Under the pieces are notes generated by a model. The model worked only from the letters and a program-made list of their open reading frames with translations. It did not search any database and was not told the DNA's origin. The position numbers and the translations under genes are program-made. Below, one piece after another: positions 51,705 to 59,937 of a stretch of 64,000 bases of DNA (within the stretch, counting starts at the first letter, position 1; the number at the start of each line of letters is the position of its first letter). Source of the DNA: JANQPX01 sp965204405 (GTDB taxonomy: Bacteria; Pseudomonadota; Alphaproteobacteria; Geminicoccales; Geminicoccaceae); contig CBDBEN010000005.1 of the NCBI GenBank assembly GCA_965204405.1, positions 3,410,001 to 3,474,000 of the forward strand. The letters run 5' to 3'.

Positions 51705-54016
51705 CCCGCGTGTTCCTGCCGGTCGTCCTCTGGCTTGCCTGCCTTGTCGGTGCGGGAGGATGGATCGGCCAAACCTTCGAGATCAGCCACGATCTCGCCG
51801 CCTTCCTTCCCGACCGCGAACGCCCCTTCGAACGCGTGCTGATTTCGAAGGCCAATCGAGGCGCCATCTCGCGAACGGTGCTGGCAGGCTTTGACGGTGG
51901 CAGCCTCGAGCAGCGGCTGGCGGCCAGCCGAAAGGCAGGCGATCTTCTCCGGCAACACCCGGGCATTGAGCAAGTCGCCAATGGCACACAAGGATTGGAT
52001 CTCCTGGCCTTCGAGCCGCTTTTCACCTATCGCTATCTTCTCGGCGACACCCAAACTTTCGACGCCGACAGTCTGCATGCTGCTTTCGAAGCCAGGTTGA
52101 AAGAACTGCGCTCACCGCTTGGAAGCACGGTCAAGCAGACACTGCCCAGCGATCCCACAGCGAGCTTCCGAGCTCTGCTGCTCGCCTGGCATGACAAGCA
52201 TACCGCCCCCGACCAGGAACAGGGGCTGTGGGTGACGGCGGATCGGGAGCGAAGCTTGCTCCTCGCTGTCCTCAACGGCAGCGAGGAGGATCCGGGAAAG
52301 AAGGATGTGACGATCCCGTCGATCATCGGCACGCTGAAAACCGTCGCTGAAGGCCAGGGTGTCGAGCTGCTGATCGCCGGCCGGCCGGTGCTGGTGGCCG
52401 AGGCGCGTGAGAGCATTCGCGCCAGTCTGGTGTTCGGCAGCATCACGGCAAGCGGCCTGGTGATCCTGCTGCTTGTTTGGATCTACCGCTCCTTCGGGGT
52501 GCTGCTTCTCGGCATCCTGCCGCTCCTAAGCGGTGTCGTCGCGGGCCTGGCCGCGGTTCTGGCTCTGTTCGGCCCGGTGCACGGCATTGCGCTTGCCTTC
52601 GGCGTGACTCTGCTCGGCATCGCGATCGACTACCCGCTGCACCTGTTCAGCCATGCCCGAAGGGGCGAACTGCTGACGCTGACCGCAGAGCATCTGCAGC
52701 GCCCGATCCTGCTGGGCGCCTTTACGACAGCCGGGATGTTCGCGATTTTCGGCGCCGGCAGTACGCCCGGCCTCGGCCAGCTTGCCTGCTTTGCCGGGGT
52801 CGGCATTCTCACAGCCGCCCTCACCCTTCGTTACGTGGTGCCTGCCATCGCCTCACTCCTGAGGATCGAGCCCACGCCCCGATTGATCGACCTGCTGCCG
52901 GCCAAGGCATCGCCGGCCCTGCTGGGCCTGGTAATCGTCGTCGCGCTTGTTGCCGGGGTCCAGCTCATCAGCCGGCATGATCACCTGTTCGAATCCGATG
53001 TTGGCGTCCTCAATCCCCTGCCTGAGGCGGCCAAGCTGCTGGACAGGACCTTGCGCAGCGATCTTGGTGCCCCGGACCTTCGGCATCTGTTCCTGATCAG
53101 CGCTGATGATGCCGAAACCGTCCTGGTGCGCGCCGAAGCCCTGACGCCCGGACTGGAAATGGTTCAGACCGAAGGCGGCATTGCCGGTTTCGATGCGCCG
53201 TCCCGCTATCTGCCAAGCCTCGTCCGGCAAGCGGAACGGCAGGCCACCCTGCCCGCTCCTGCTGAGCTGGCTGCCGCTATCGATGAAGCGAAACGGGGAT
53301 TTCCCTTTAAAGCCGGTCTGTTCGATGCGTTTATCGAGGCGGTCGACAACAGCCGAGCCATCGGTCCGCTCGGCGCCGGAACGGGGTTTCGCCTGTTCAA
53401 CCAAACGCCGCTTGGCGCCAAGCTCGATCAGCTTCTCCTTCAAACCGATCAGCGCTGGTATGGATTTCTTCCCCTGACCGGTGTTGCCGATATCGGCGCG
53501 CTCCAGACACTGGCAGATGAGCATACTGGCATCGAGCTGATCGACCTCAAGGCCTTGTCGGAAGACACGCTTTCAGCATTCCGCGACGAGGCATTCATCC
53601 TTCTGGCACTGGGCTTCGGCATCATCCTGCTGCTGCTCACCATGTTCCGCTACCCGCTCTCGGTGATCGCCAGGATCATCCTGGTTCTTCTGCTCTCGAT
53701 CATCGTGACCACGGCAGCCTTGTCGCTGATCGGCGAGAAGCTGACCATGTTGCATATCCTGGCGGTGCTCCTGGTGGTCGGCCTCGGCCTGGACTACACG
53801 ATCTTCTTTTCCTGGCCGGATGCCGATCCTCATCAGCGAGCACGCACCCGCCATGCGCTCTCGGTCTGCGTGCTGTCGACCGTGATCGTCTTCGGCCTCC
53901 TGGCGTTCTCCAACATCGGCTTGCTGCGCGCGATTGGCTTGACAGTTGCGCTCGGAGCCTGCACCACCTTCGCCATCGCCTACGCCATTTTGACGAGGCC
54001 CTATGAAAACGTCTGA
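51701..54016 (+). CDS. MMPL/RND-type exporter
   Basis: About 771 residues, with two repeats of one plus five membrane helices around large periplasmic loops. The first block is SLVFGSITASGLVILLLVWI to ALTLRYVVPAIASLL with GIAIDYPLHLFSHARR; the second is AFILLALGFGIILLLLTMFR to the C-terminus with GLGLDYTIFFSW. The paired GxxxDY motifs are typical. TTG 51701 overlaps the acyltransferase TGA (TTGA); GTG 51710 and TTG 51671 are alternatives. It probably carries the acyl product across the inner membrane. Confidence 0.9.
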   Translation: MTRVFLPVVLWLACLVGAGGWIGQTFEISHDLAAFLPDRERPFERVLISKANRGAISRTVLAGFDGGSLEQRLAASRKAGDLLRQHPGIEQVANGTQGLDLLAFEPLFTYRYLLGDTQTFDADSLHAAFEARLKELRSPLGSTVKQTLPSDPTASFRALLLAWHDKHTAPDQEQGLWVTADRERSLLLAVLNGSEEDPGKKDVTIPSIIGTLKTVAEGQGVELLIAGRPVLVAEARESIRASLVFGSITASGLVILLLVWIYRSFGVLLLGILPLLSGVVAGLAAVLALFGPVHGIALAFGVTLLGIAIDYPLHLFSHARRGELLTLTAEHLQRPILLGAFTTAGMFAIFGAGSTPGLGQLACFAGVGILTAALTLRYVVPAIASLLRIEPTPRLIDLLPAKASPALLGLVIVVALVAGVQLISRHDHLFESDVGVLNPLPEAAKLLDRTLRSDLGAPDLRHLFLISADDAETVLVRAEALTPGLEMVQTEGGIAGFDAPSRYLPSLVRQAERQATLPAPAELAAAIDEAKRGFPFKAGLFDAFIEAVDNSRAIGPLGAGTGFRLFNQTPLGAKLDQLLLQTDQRWYGFLPLTGVADIGALQTLADEHTGIELIDLKALSEDTLSAFRDEAFILLALGFGIILLLLTMFRYPLSVIARIILVLLLSIIVTTAALSLIGEKLTMLHILAVLLVVGLGLDYTIFFSWPDADPHQRARTRHALSVCVLSTVIVFGLLAFSNIGLLRAIGLTVALGACTTFAIAYAILTRPYENV

Positions 54017-55232
54017 GGAAACGCCGGCTTTGATGCGTCCGCTTGCCCTCACCGCGAGATCTTTGGTGACGGCGGCAGGACAAGGCATGGAAGCCCATCG
54101 CCGCGCCCTCGCGCAACGCGAAAGCGGGCTCGCCCGGTGCGATCTGCCCCACGCCGATCTGGATACCATGGTCGGCAGGGTAAGAAACCTGGAAGACCGG
54201 CCGATTACCGGACCGCTTTCCGCCTTCGATTGCCGCAATAACCGGCTGGCAGCAATGGGGATCGAGGCTGACGGCTTCAAGGACACGGTCGGGGAGGCTA
54301 AGGCCCACTATGGCAGCGATCGCATTGCGGTAGTGATCGGCTCCAGCACGTCGGGCATCGATCGCACCGAGGCCGCCTATCGTGCACGGAAAAGCGCCGA
54401 CGAGCCATTGCCGGCCTGGTTCGACTATCGCCACACTCAAAATGCTTTTTCACCTGCGGACTTCGTACGCAGCGCGCTTGGGCTTGATGGCATGGCGCTT
54501 GCCATCGCTACCGCCTGCTCGTCCGGCGCCAAGGCCATGGCGACCGCAGCCCGCTATATTGACGCCGACCTCGCGGACGCTGCAGTGGTTGGCGGTGTCG
54601 ATTGCCTTTGCCTCACCACCATCTATGGCTTCAATTCTCTGGAGTTGCTGGACAGCCGGCCTTGCCGCCCCTGGGACGAGGCACGCTCCGGCATTTCTCT
54701 TGGCGAGGCGGCAGGCTTCGTGCTGATGGAACGCGCGGACGAGCGAAAGAATGGCGGCGACGGTCCGTATCTGCTCGGCTATGGCGAGAGCAGCGACGCC
54801 CACCATATGTCGGCCCCGCCTGCCGACGGTGCGGGTGCTGCGCGGGCGATCGCCGATGCCCTGCTCACCAGCGGCCTTGATGCCGACATGATCGACTACG
54901 TCAACCTCCACGGCACCGGCACGCCCTCCAACGACACGGCCGAAGACAGCGCTGTCGTCAGGCGGATTGGCACCAACGTACCCTGCAGTTCGACCAAGGG
55001 CCTAACCGGTCACACGTTAGGGGCAGCGGGCATGGTGGAGCTGTTACTGACCAGCATCGCCATGGAGGACGGCATCGTCCCCGGAACCCTCAACACTGGC
55101 AATGTCGATGCAGAATTGAGCGCCGCAATCCAGCTTAAGAACCTGCCCGCCGATATCCGCTATGCGCTCAGCAACTCCTTCGGCTTCGGCGGCAGCAATT
55201 GCAGCCTGATCCTCGGCCGCGAGATGCCATGA
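54003..55232 (+). CDS. Beta-ketoacyl-ACP synthase (FabF-like)
   Basis: 409 residues with a full Cys-His-His site: Cys near 171 in ATACSSGAKAM, His near 303 in NLHGTGTPSNDTAED, His near 336 in KGLTGHTLGAAGMVEL, and the closing NSFGFGGSNCSLIL. It performs decarboxylative chain extension on the ACP. It overlaps the exporter gene by 14 bases and the next gene by four (ATGA), so the core is tightly coupled. Confidence 0.93.
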   Translation: MKTSEETPALMRPLALTARSLVTAAGQGMEAHRRALAQRESGLARCDLPHADLDTMVGRVRNLEDRPITGPLSAFDCRNNRLAAMGIEADGFKDTVGEAKAHYGSDRIAVVIGSSTSGIDRTEAAYRARKSADEPLPAWFDYRHTQNAFSPADFVRSALGLDGMALAIATACSSGAKAMATAARYIDADLADAAVVGGVDCLCLTTIYGFNSLELLDSRPCRPWDEARSGISLGEAAGFVLMERADERKNGGDGPYLLGYGESSDAHHMSAPPADGAGAARAIADALLTSGLDADMIDYVNLHGTGTPSNDTAEDSAVVRRIGTNVPCSSTKGLTGHTLGAAGMVELLLTSIAMEDGIVPGTLNTGNVDAELSAAIQLKNLPADIRYALSNSFGFGGSNCSLILGREMP

Positions 55233-56032
55233 GCGGCCGGCTGACCGTCGATATCGAGAGCGTCGGCCTGTCGGGACCGGGGTTGATCGACTGGCAGGCC
55301 GCGATCCCGGCCCTTCGCGGCGAGCAGGCCTATGAGGCCGCCTCCATGGGCAAACCTGACGTCAAGCATTTGCCGCCGCGCGATCGCCGCCGCTTCACGC
55401 TCGCCATTGCCCTTGCCGTCACCACCGCGATGAAGGCGATCACCCTGGAGGGCAAGGACAAGATCCCGGCGGTGTTCGCCTGCTCCGGCGGCGATACCGA
55501 CGTGATCGCCAAGCTGTGCAGCGCCTTGATGCTGCCGGGGCATCCGGTATCACCGCAGCAATTCGTAAACTCGGTCCACAACGCACCCGCAGGCTATTGG
55601 TCGATCGCGGAGCAAAACAGCGCGCCGACCACCTCGCTGTCCGCCTATGATGCCAGCTTTGCCGCCGGCCTTTTGGAAGCGGCGGTACAGATCAACGCCG
55701 GACGCAGCCGCGTCCTGCTGATCGCCTATGACATCCCCGCTCCTCAGCCGATCTGGCCGTTCCGGCCACTCGTCGCCCCGTTCGCGACCGCCCTGCTGCT
55801 GAGTGCCTCCAATCGTCATGCGGGGGCTCTCGCGAGGTTGGACCTTGGTCTTGGCCGAGGCCTAATCGAAACCGCCCTTGCCGCCCCTGCTCTCGAAGAG
55901 CTTCGCCTCGGCAACCCTGCTGCAAGATCGCTTCCCCTGCTCGAAGCCCTCGCCTGCCGGCAAACAGCCGAGCTGGTGCTACCCTACCTTTCGCCACAAC
56001 AGCTGGGGGTACGTGTAGGTCCATGCTCGTAA
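55229..56032 (+). CDS. Ketosynthase-like chain-length-factor homologue without active Cys
   Basis: 267 residues, similar to the N-terminal half of ketosynthases (the ApeC-type family). PAVFACSGGDTDVIAKLCSA, QFVNSVHNAPAGYWSIAEQN and TTSLSAYDASFAAGLLEA are seen. The nucleophile position (CSS in the partner) reads YDASF, with no Cys, so it cannot condense by itself. A heterodimer with the FabF-like protein, setting chain length, is the likely role. The ATG at 55229 overlaps the previous stop. Confidence 0.8.
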   Translation: MSGRLTVDIESVGLSGPGLIDWQAAIPALRGEQAYEAASMGKPDVKHLPPRDRRRFTLAIALAVTTAMKAITLEGKDKIPAVFACSGGDTDVIAKLCSALMLPGHPVSPQQFVNSVHNAPAGYWSIAEQNSAPTTSLSAYDASFAAGLLEAAVQINAGRSRVLLIAYDIPAPQPIWPFRPLVAPFATALLLSASNRHAGALARLDLGLGRGLIETALAAPALEELRLGNPAARSLPLLEALACRQTAELVLPYLSPQQLGVRVGPCS

Positions 56033-56466
56033 CCCGCGATCAGATAGAGCCGCTCGTGCCCCATGCAGGTGCGATGCTGATGATCGACGGCGTCACCGCC
56101 TGGGACGAGAAGCACATCGCCTGCATGAGCACCTGCCACCAGGCCGCCGGCAACCCGCTTATGCGGGACGGCAGGCTTGCAGCCCACCATGCCATCGAGT
56201 TCGGCGCCCAGGCCGCTGCGGTTCATGGCGGCCTCCTGGGCAAGGGGAAAGCGCCTCCTCTTCGAGCCTTGGCAGCCGTGCGAAAAGCCCGTTTTTCCAC
56301 GTCACGGCTCGAGGATTTGCCAGGCCGGCTTGAGATCAAGGCGGGCCTGATCATGCTGGACCGGCAGGCCGCCATTTACCATGCGGACCTGACCCATCGA
56401 GGCGATGAGATCGCGAGCATGCGCCTCACCCTGATGACCATCACCCTCGGGATGTCTTTTTCATGA
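56023..56466 (+). CDS. Hotdog-fold 3-hydroxyacyl-ACP dehydratase (first, ApeP-like)
   Basis: 147 residues. IEPLVPHAGAMLMIDGVTAW carries the catalytic His (PHxxxMxxID as in FabZ-like enzymes), and AAHHAIEFGAQAAAVHGGLL the helix with the acidic partner Glu. It would remove water from hydroxyacyl intermediates to form the conjugated double bonds. Overlaps the upstream gene by 10 bases and the reductase gene by four. Confidence 0.85.
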   Translation: MLVTRDQIEPLVPHAGAMLMIDGVTAWDEKHIACMSTCHQAAGNPLMRDGRLAAHHAIEFGAQAAAVHGGLLGKGKAPPLRALAAVRKARFSTSRLEDLPGRLEIKAGLIMLDRQAAIYHADLTHRGDEIASMRLTLMTITLGMSFS

Positions 56467-57182
56467 AACGCGCCTTGGTCACCGGCGGCAGCGGCGATCT
56501 CGGAGCTGCCATCTGCAATCGGCTGGCAAGCGACGGCCTTGAGGTCATCGTCCATGCTAACAGCCGTCAGGACAAGGCCGAGCAGGTCGCGGACTCCATC
56601 CTTGAAGCGGGAGGCAAGGCCAGGACGATCGCATTTGATGTCGGTGATCCCAAGGCCTCGGCAGCGGCCATCACGGCACTTCTCGACGACGGTCCTGTCC
56701 AGGTGATCGTCAGCAATGCCGGGATCCATGCCGACGCGCCCATGGCCGGCATGTCGTTCGAGCAATGGCGAAGCGTTCTCGCAGTCAGCCTGGATGGGTT
56801 TTTCAACATCACCCAGCCGCTGCTCCTGCCGATGCTAAGAACGCGCTGGGGCCGGGTGATCGCGGTATCTTCGATCAGCGCGTTGTTCGGCAATCGCGGG
56901 CAGGTCAACTACTCAGCAGCCAAGAGCGCCCTTCACGGCGCGGTCAAGAGCCTCGCCCGAGAAATCGGATCGCGTGGTGCTACCGCCAATGTCGTTGCGC
57001 CTGGCTTGGTCGAAAGCCGGGCCATCGAAGAACGTTTCGATACCAAGATGATTGCCGAGATGGTGCCGATGAAACGCGCAGGCCGGCCCGAAGAGATCGC
57101 CGATGTCGTCGGCTTCCTCGCCTCCGAGCAGGCCAGCTATGTGTCCGGCCAGGTTATCGCCGTCAATGGCGGCATGGGCTGA
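56463..57182 (+). CDS. 3-oxoacyl-ACP reductase (FabG-like SDR)
   Basis: 239 residues. RALVTGGSGDLGAAICNRLA binds NADPH, SNAGIHADAPM is the NAG motif, and the catalytic Ser-Tyr-Lys are in VIAVSSISALFGNRGQVNYS followed by AAKSALHG. EEIADVVGFLASEQASYVSG closes the fold. It reduces the beta-keto group during each cycle. Coupled by ATGA to the dehydratase. Confidence 0.93.
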   Translation: MKRALVTGGSGDLGAAICNRLASDGLEVIVHANSRQDKAEQVADSILEAGGKARTIAFDVGDPKASAAAITALLDDGPVQVIVSNAGIHADAPMAGMSFEQWRSVLAVSLDGFFNITQPLLLPMLRTRWGRVIAVSSISALFGNRGQVNYSAAKSALHGAVKSLAREIGSRGATANVVAPGLVESRAIEERFDTKMIAEMVPMKRAGRPEEIADVVGFLASEQASYVSGQVIAVNGGMG

Positions 57183-57294
57183 TAGTCTCCGGCCCGGCGT
57201 CGAGAGTGGCCCAACCCGCCGGCTTGCCCCTTGCAAGCCTGTACAATTAGCAGGATAAAGACCTCGTAATTTAACCCCTTCTGGGAGTGGCAGA

Positions 57295-57687
57295 ATGCGT
57301 CAATGGATTACCCGTGCATCCGTCCTGGTTGCTCTTCTTGCGATCACCGCCTGTAATCATGCGACACCCGTCTACAATGTCGAGAGTGCAGCCTACAACA
57401 CAGATGCTCTCGATGGAACGCAAGCCGAGAAAGCGATCAAAACGGCTGGAACCAAGCTTGGCTGGAACATGGCGAAGCTGGAGCCTGGTTTGATCCGCGG
57501 CACGCTGAACCTGCGGAAACATGTCGCCGTCGTCGATATCAGCTATGATGGCCGCGGTTATTCGATCGACTATGTCGATAGTGAAAATCTGAAATATGAC
57601 GAGGAAACGGGGCAGATCCACAAGAACTACAATTCGTGGATTCAAAACCTGGAACGCCAGATCCGGCTCGAGTCAGGCAATGTTTGA
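57295..57687 (+). CDS. Small lipoprotein in the polyene cluster
   Basis: 130 residues. The lipoprotein signal is MRQWITRASVLVALLAITAC (lipobox ITAC, Cys20). The mature part has VYNVESAAYNTDALDGTQAE and a beta-rich centre (HVAVVDISYDGRGYSIDYVD). GGGAG lies just before the ATG. I know no exact function; its place between the reductase and second dehydratase suggests an envelope step in handling or placing the product. Confidence 0.75.
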   Translation: MRQWITRASVLVALLAITACNHATPVYNVESAAYNTDALDGTQAEKAIKTAGTKLGWNMAKLEPGLIRGTLNLRKHVAVVDISYDGRGYSIDYVDSENLKYDEETGQIHKNYNSWIQNLERQIRLESGNV

Positions 57688-57702
57688 GCGATAGCGCTCG
57701 TC

Positions 57703-58050
57703 ATGGACGAGACGCCGAATCTTAGGATGATCGAGCGGGTGGTCACCATACCCGCCGATCACCCCTGCCTTCCCGGACATTTTCCGGGGAGACCGATCGT
57801 GCCGGCGGTGATCATCCTGGATGCCGTCCAGACGATCATGGAGGAGCAGCAGCCGGCGGCATCGCTGGTGGCGATCGAACATTGCAAGTTTCAGGATTTC
57901 GTACTGCCGGGCCAGCCATTCAAAGTGCGCCTCACGATGTCCGACGAGAGTATCTTCGATTTCGTCTGCAGGGCCGCCGATGACGATCGATTGCTCGCCA
58001 AAGGCCGCTTTCGCGTAGGGTCTTTCGAGGCAGCCGAGACAGCGGCATGA
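57703..58050 (+). CDS. Hotdog-fold dehydratase (second, ApeI/FabZ-like)
   Basis: 115 residues. ADHPCLPGHFPGRPIVPAVI is the FabA/FabZ active-site pattern, with the His of GHFPGxP. It is shorter than FabZ (about 150) because the part after residue 100 is trimmed, as in ApeI-like proteins. A heteromer with the first dehydratase is known in aryl-polyene systems and is likely here. Its stop overlaps the flavoprotein start (ATGA). Confidence 0.85.
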   Translation: MDETPNLRMIERVVTIPADHPCLPGHFPGRPIVPAVIILDAVQTIMEEQQPAASLVAIEHCKFQDFVLPGQPFKVRLTMSDESIFDFVCRAADDDRLLAKGRFRVGSFEAAETAA

Positions 58051-59678
58051 CCCCCGCCGGCCCGTCTTCCGAGGGCCGCTACGATGTGGTGGTCATTGGC
58101 GGCGGGTTTGCCGGTTCGGCCAGTGCTCTGCTGCTCCAGCGCTTTGTCCCGGATTGCCGCGTGCTGATCCTGGAGCGGGCCACAGCGTTTGATAAGAAGG
58201 TCGGCGAGGCGACTGTCGAGCTGTCGTCCTATTTCCTGCATCATGTCCTCGGTCTCTACGATCATCTCTCCCGCGAACATCTGCCGAAGCATGGGCTTCG
58301 CTACTGGTTTACCGATGGGCTGCCGGGCCGCCGCCTCTGCGAGATGTCCGAAGTCGGCTCCTGGGAACTGCCGCGCCTGCCGGCGTTCCAGCTCGACCGA
58401 TCGGTGCTCGACGAGCATCTGCTCGACCGGGCCGCCGATAGCGGTGCCGAGGTCAGACGCGGTGTCCGGATCCAACAGATCGAGCAGGGCTGGCCGGAAA
58501 GCCGGATCGATTTGTCAATCGACGGCAACGAGCTGACGGTCCGGACCCGTTGGCTCATCGACGCCAGCGGCCGCGCCGGCGTGCTGGCAGGCAGAAACGA
58601 CCAGCGCCGATTTTTCGAGGAGCACAGCACGTCCGCCATCTGGGCAAGGTTCGAGAACGTCGCGGATATGGATGCGCCCGACAGCGGTTTGTTCGATGCC
58701 GACAAGCCGGCCGTCACCGCGGCCCGGCGTCTAGCCACCAACCATTTCTGCGGCTATGGCTGGTGGTGCTGGGTGATCCCGCTCGGCGACGGCCAGACCA
58801 GCATCGGCCTCGTCTACGACAAACGCCTGTTTGATCCCGGAATCGGCGAGGGAGGCCCGAGAGCGGCTTTCCGGAAATTTCTCTCAGAACAGCCGGGGCT
58901 TCGCGAACTGATCACCAAGGCCTGCATGGTCGAGGATGATTTCAACCTTCGCCACCGTCTCGCCTATACAACCGAGGCTTATGCCGGCAAAGGCTGGGCC
59001 ATGGTGGCCGACGCCGCAACCTTTCTTGACCCTTTCTACAGCCCCGGCCTCGATCACGCCGCAACCTCGGTGTTCGCGACCGCCAAGCTGGTCACGCAGG
59101 ATCTCTTGGACGCCGACGCCAAGGATCCGAGCGCCGACAGGGATGGGCCATTGGACAAAGCACTCGTCCTGCATAACGACATGTTCGCCCGCTCGGTCCG
59201 CCGCTGGCTGGACGGCCTCTATCTAAACAAATATGAGATCATGGGCGACGTCGAGTTGATGCGCTGCTCCTTCCTGGTCGACACGGCACTCTATTATCTA
59301 GGCGTTGTCGGCCCCGCCATGCGCAACCAGGTAGCTATAGGCCACCCGATCTTTGGTCTGCCGCTGGCAGCGACCCGCTACGCCGCTCACCTCATGTATT
59401 TTTTCAAAGGCCGGCTGGTCAAGATCGCCCGCTTTCGCCTGCAGACCGGCCGCTACGGTCGTCGCAATATCGGTGAGCATCTGTATGGCCGCGCGTTCGA
59501 TCTCAACGGGCCCTCGATCAGGATCCTGCTCAAGGGATTGTCTCTTTGGGCAGCCCTCGAACTGGATTATCTCCGCCACCGCCTGAGTGCCGGCAAGGTC
59601 GATGTCTCCAGACCGGCCAAAAGCCCGGAACTCCCGCTCGCGGTCAGGCCCGACCATCACAGAGCTGCGGCCGGCTAA
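58047..59678 (+). CDS. FAD-dependent oxidoreductase, tryptophan-halogenase-like
   Basis: 543 residues. DVVVIGGGFAGSASALLLQR binds FAD, FDKKVGEATVELSSYFL follows, GWWCWVIPLGDGQTSIGLVY has WxWxIP, the pattern of flavin halogenases, and GWAMVADAATFLDPFYSPGL completes the FAD site. Similar flavoproteins occur in xanthomonadin (brominated aryl-polyene) clusters. Halogenation, or another flavin oxidation, of the head group is possible; the catalytic Lys cannot be mapped by eye. It is the last gene of the coupled cluster, before a long inverted repeat. Confidence 0.85.
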   Translation: MTPAGPSSEGRYDVVVIGGGFAGSASALLLQRFVPDCRVLILERATAFDKKVGEATVELSSYFLHHVLGLYDHLSREHLPKHGLRYWFTDGLPGRRLCEMSEVGSWELPRLPAFQLDRSVLDEHLLDRAADSGAEVRRGVRIQQIEQGWPESRIDLSIDGNELTVRTRWLIDASGRAGVLAGRNDQRRFFEEHSTSAIWARFENVADMDAPDSGLFDADKPAVTAARRLATNHFCGYGWWCWVIPLGDGQTSIGLVYDKRLFDPGIGEGGPRAAFRKFLSEQPGLRELITKACMVEDDFNLRHRLAYTTEAYAGKGWAMVADAATFLDPFYSPGLDHAATSVFATAKLVTQDLLDADAKDPSADRDGPLDKALVLHNDMFARSVRRWLDGLYLNKYEIMGDVELMRCSFLVDTALYYLGVVGPAMRNQVAIGHPIFGLPLAATRYAAHLMYFFKGRLVKIARFRLQTGRYGRRNIGEHLYGRAFDLNGPSIRILLKGLSLWAALELDYLRHRLSAGKVDVSRPAKSPELPLAVRPDHHRAAAG

Positions 59679-59749
59679 AGCTGGAAGCGCTTAGGGCCCC
59701 ATGAAGGCCGAGCGGATTCTTTCCGCAATTCCTGCCTGAGCTTCCAGCT
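59679..59749 (+). terminator. Long inverted repeat ending the polyene cluster
   Basis: AGCTGGAAGC (59679-59688) and GCTTCCAGCT (59740-59749) are perfect 10-base arms. Inside, GCGGA and TCCGC (stem of five) form a second hairpin. The first arm overlaps the last codon region of the flavoprotein (stop 59676-59678). Likely a transcription end. The rest of the gap to 59937 is AT-rich and should hold the promoter of the next gene. Confidence 0.55.
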
Positions 59750-59937
59750 GCAACACTGCGAAAACCTGCTGGCAGGCTTTGCGTTACCCCTCGGCATATT
59801 ACACAAATAATTCCGATTAAGACGTTCTCTTAGAGATAGAATAGATAAAAGCAATTTTAACCTCTTTTAATTAAAATGAATCTTTATTATTATATAAATC
59901 TGATGCGAGGAAATAAATCTTAACATATGGTCTTGCC

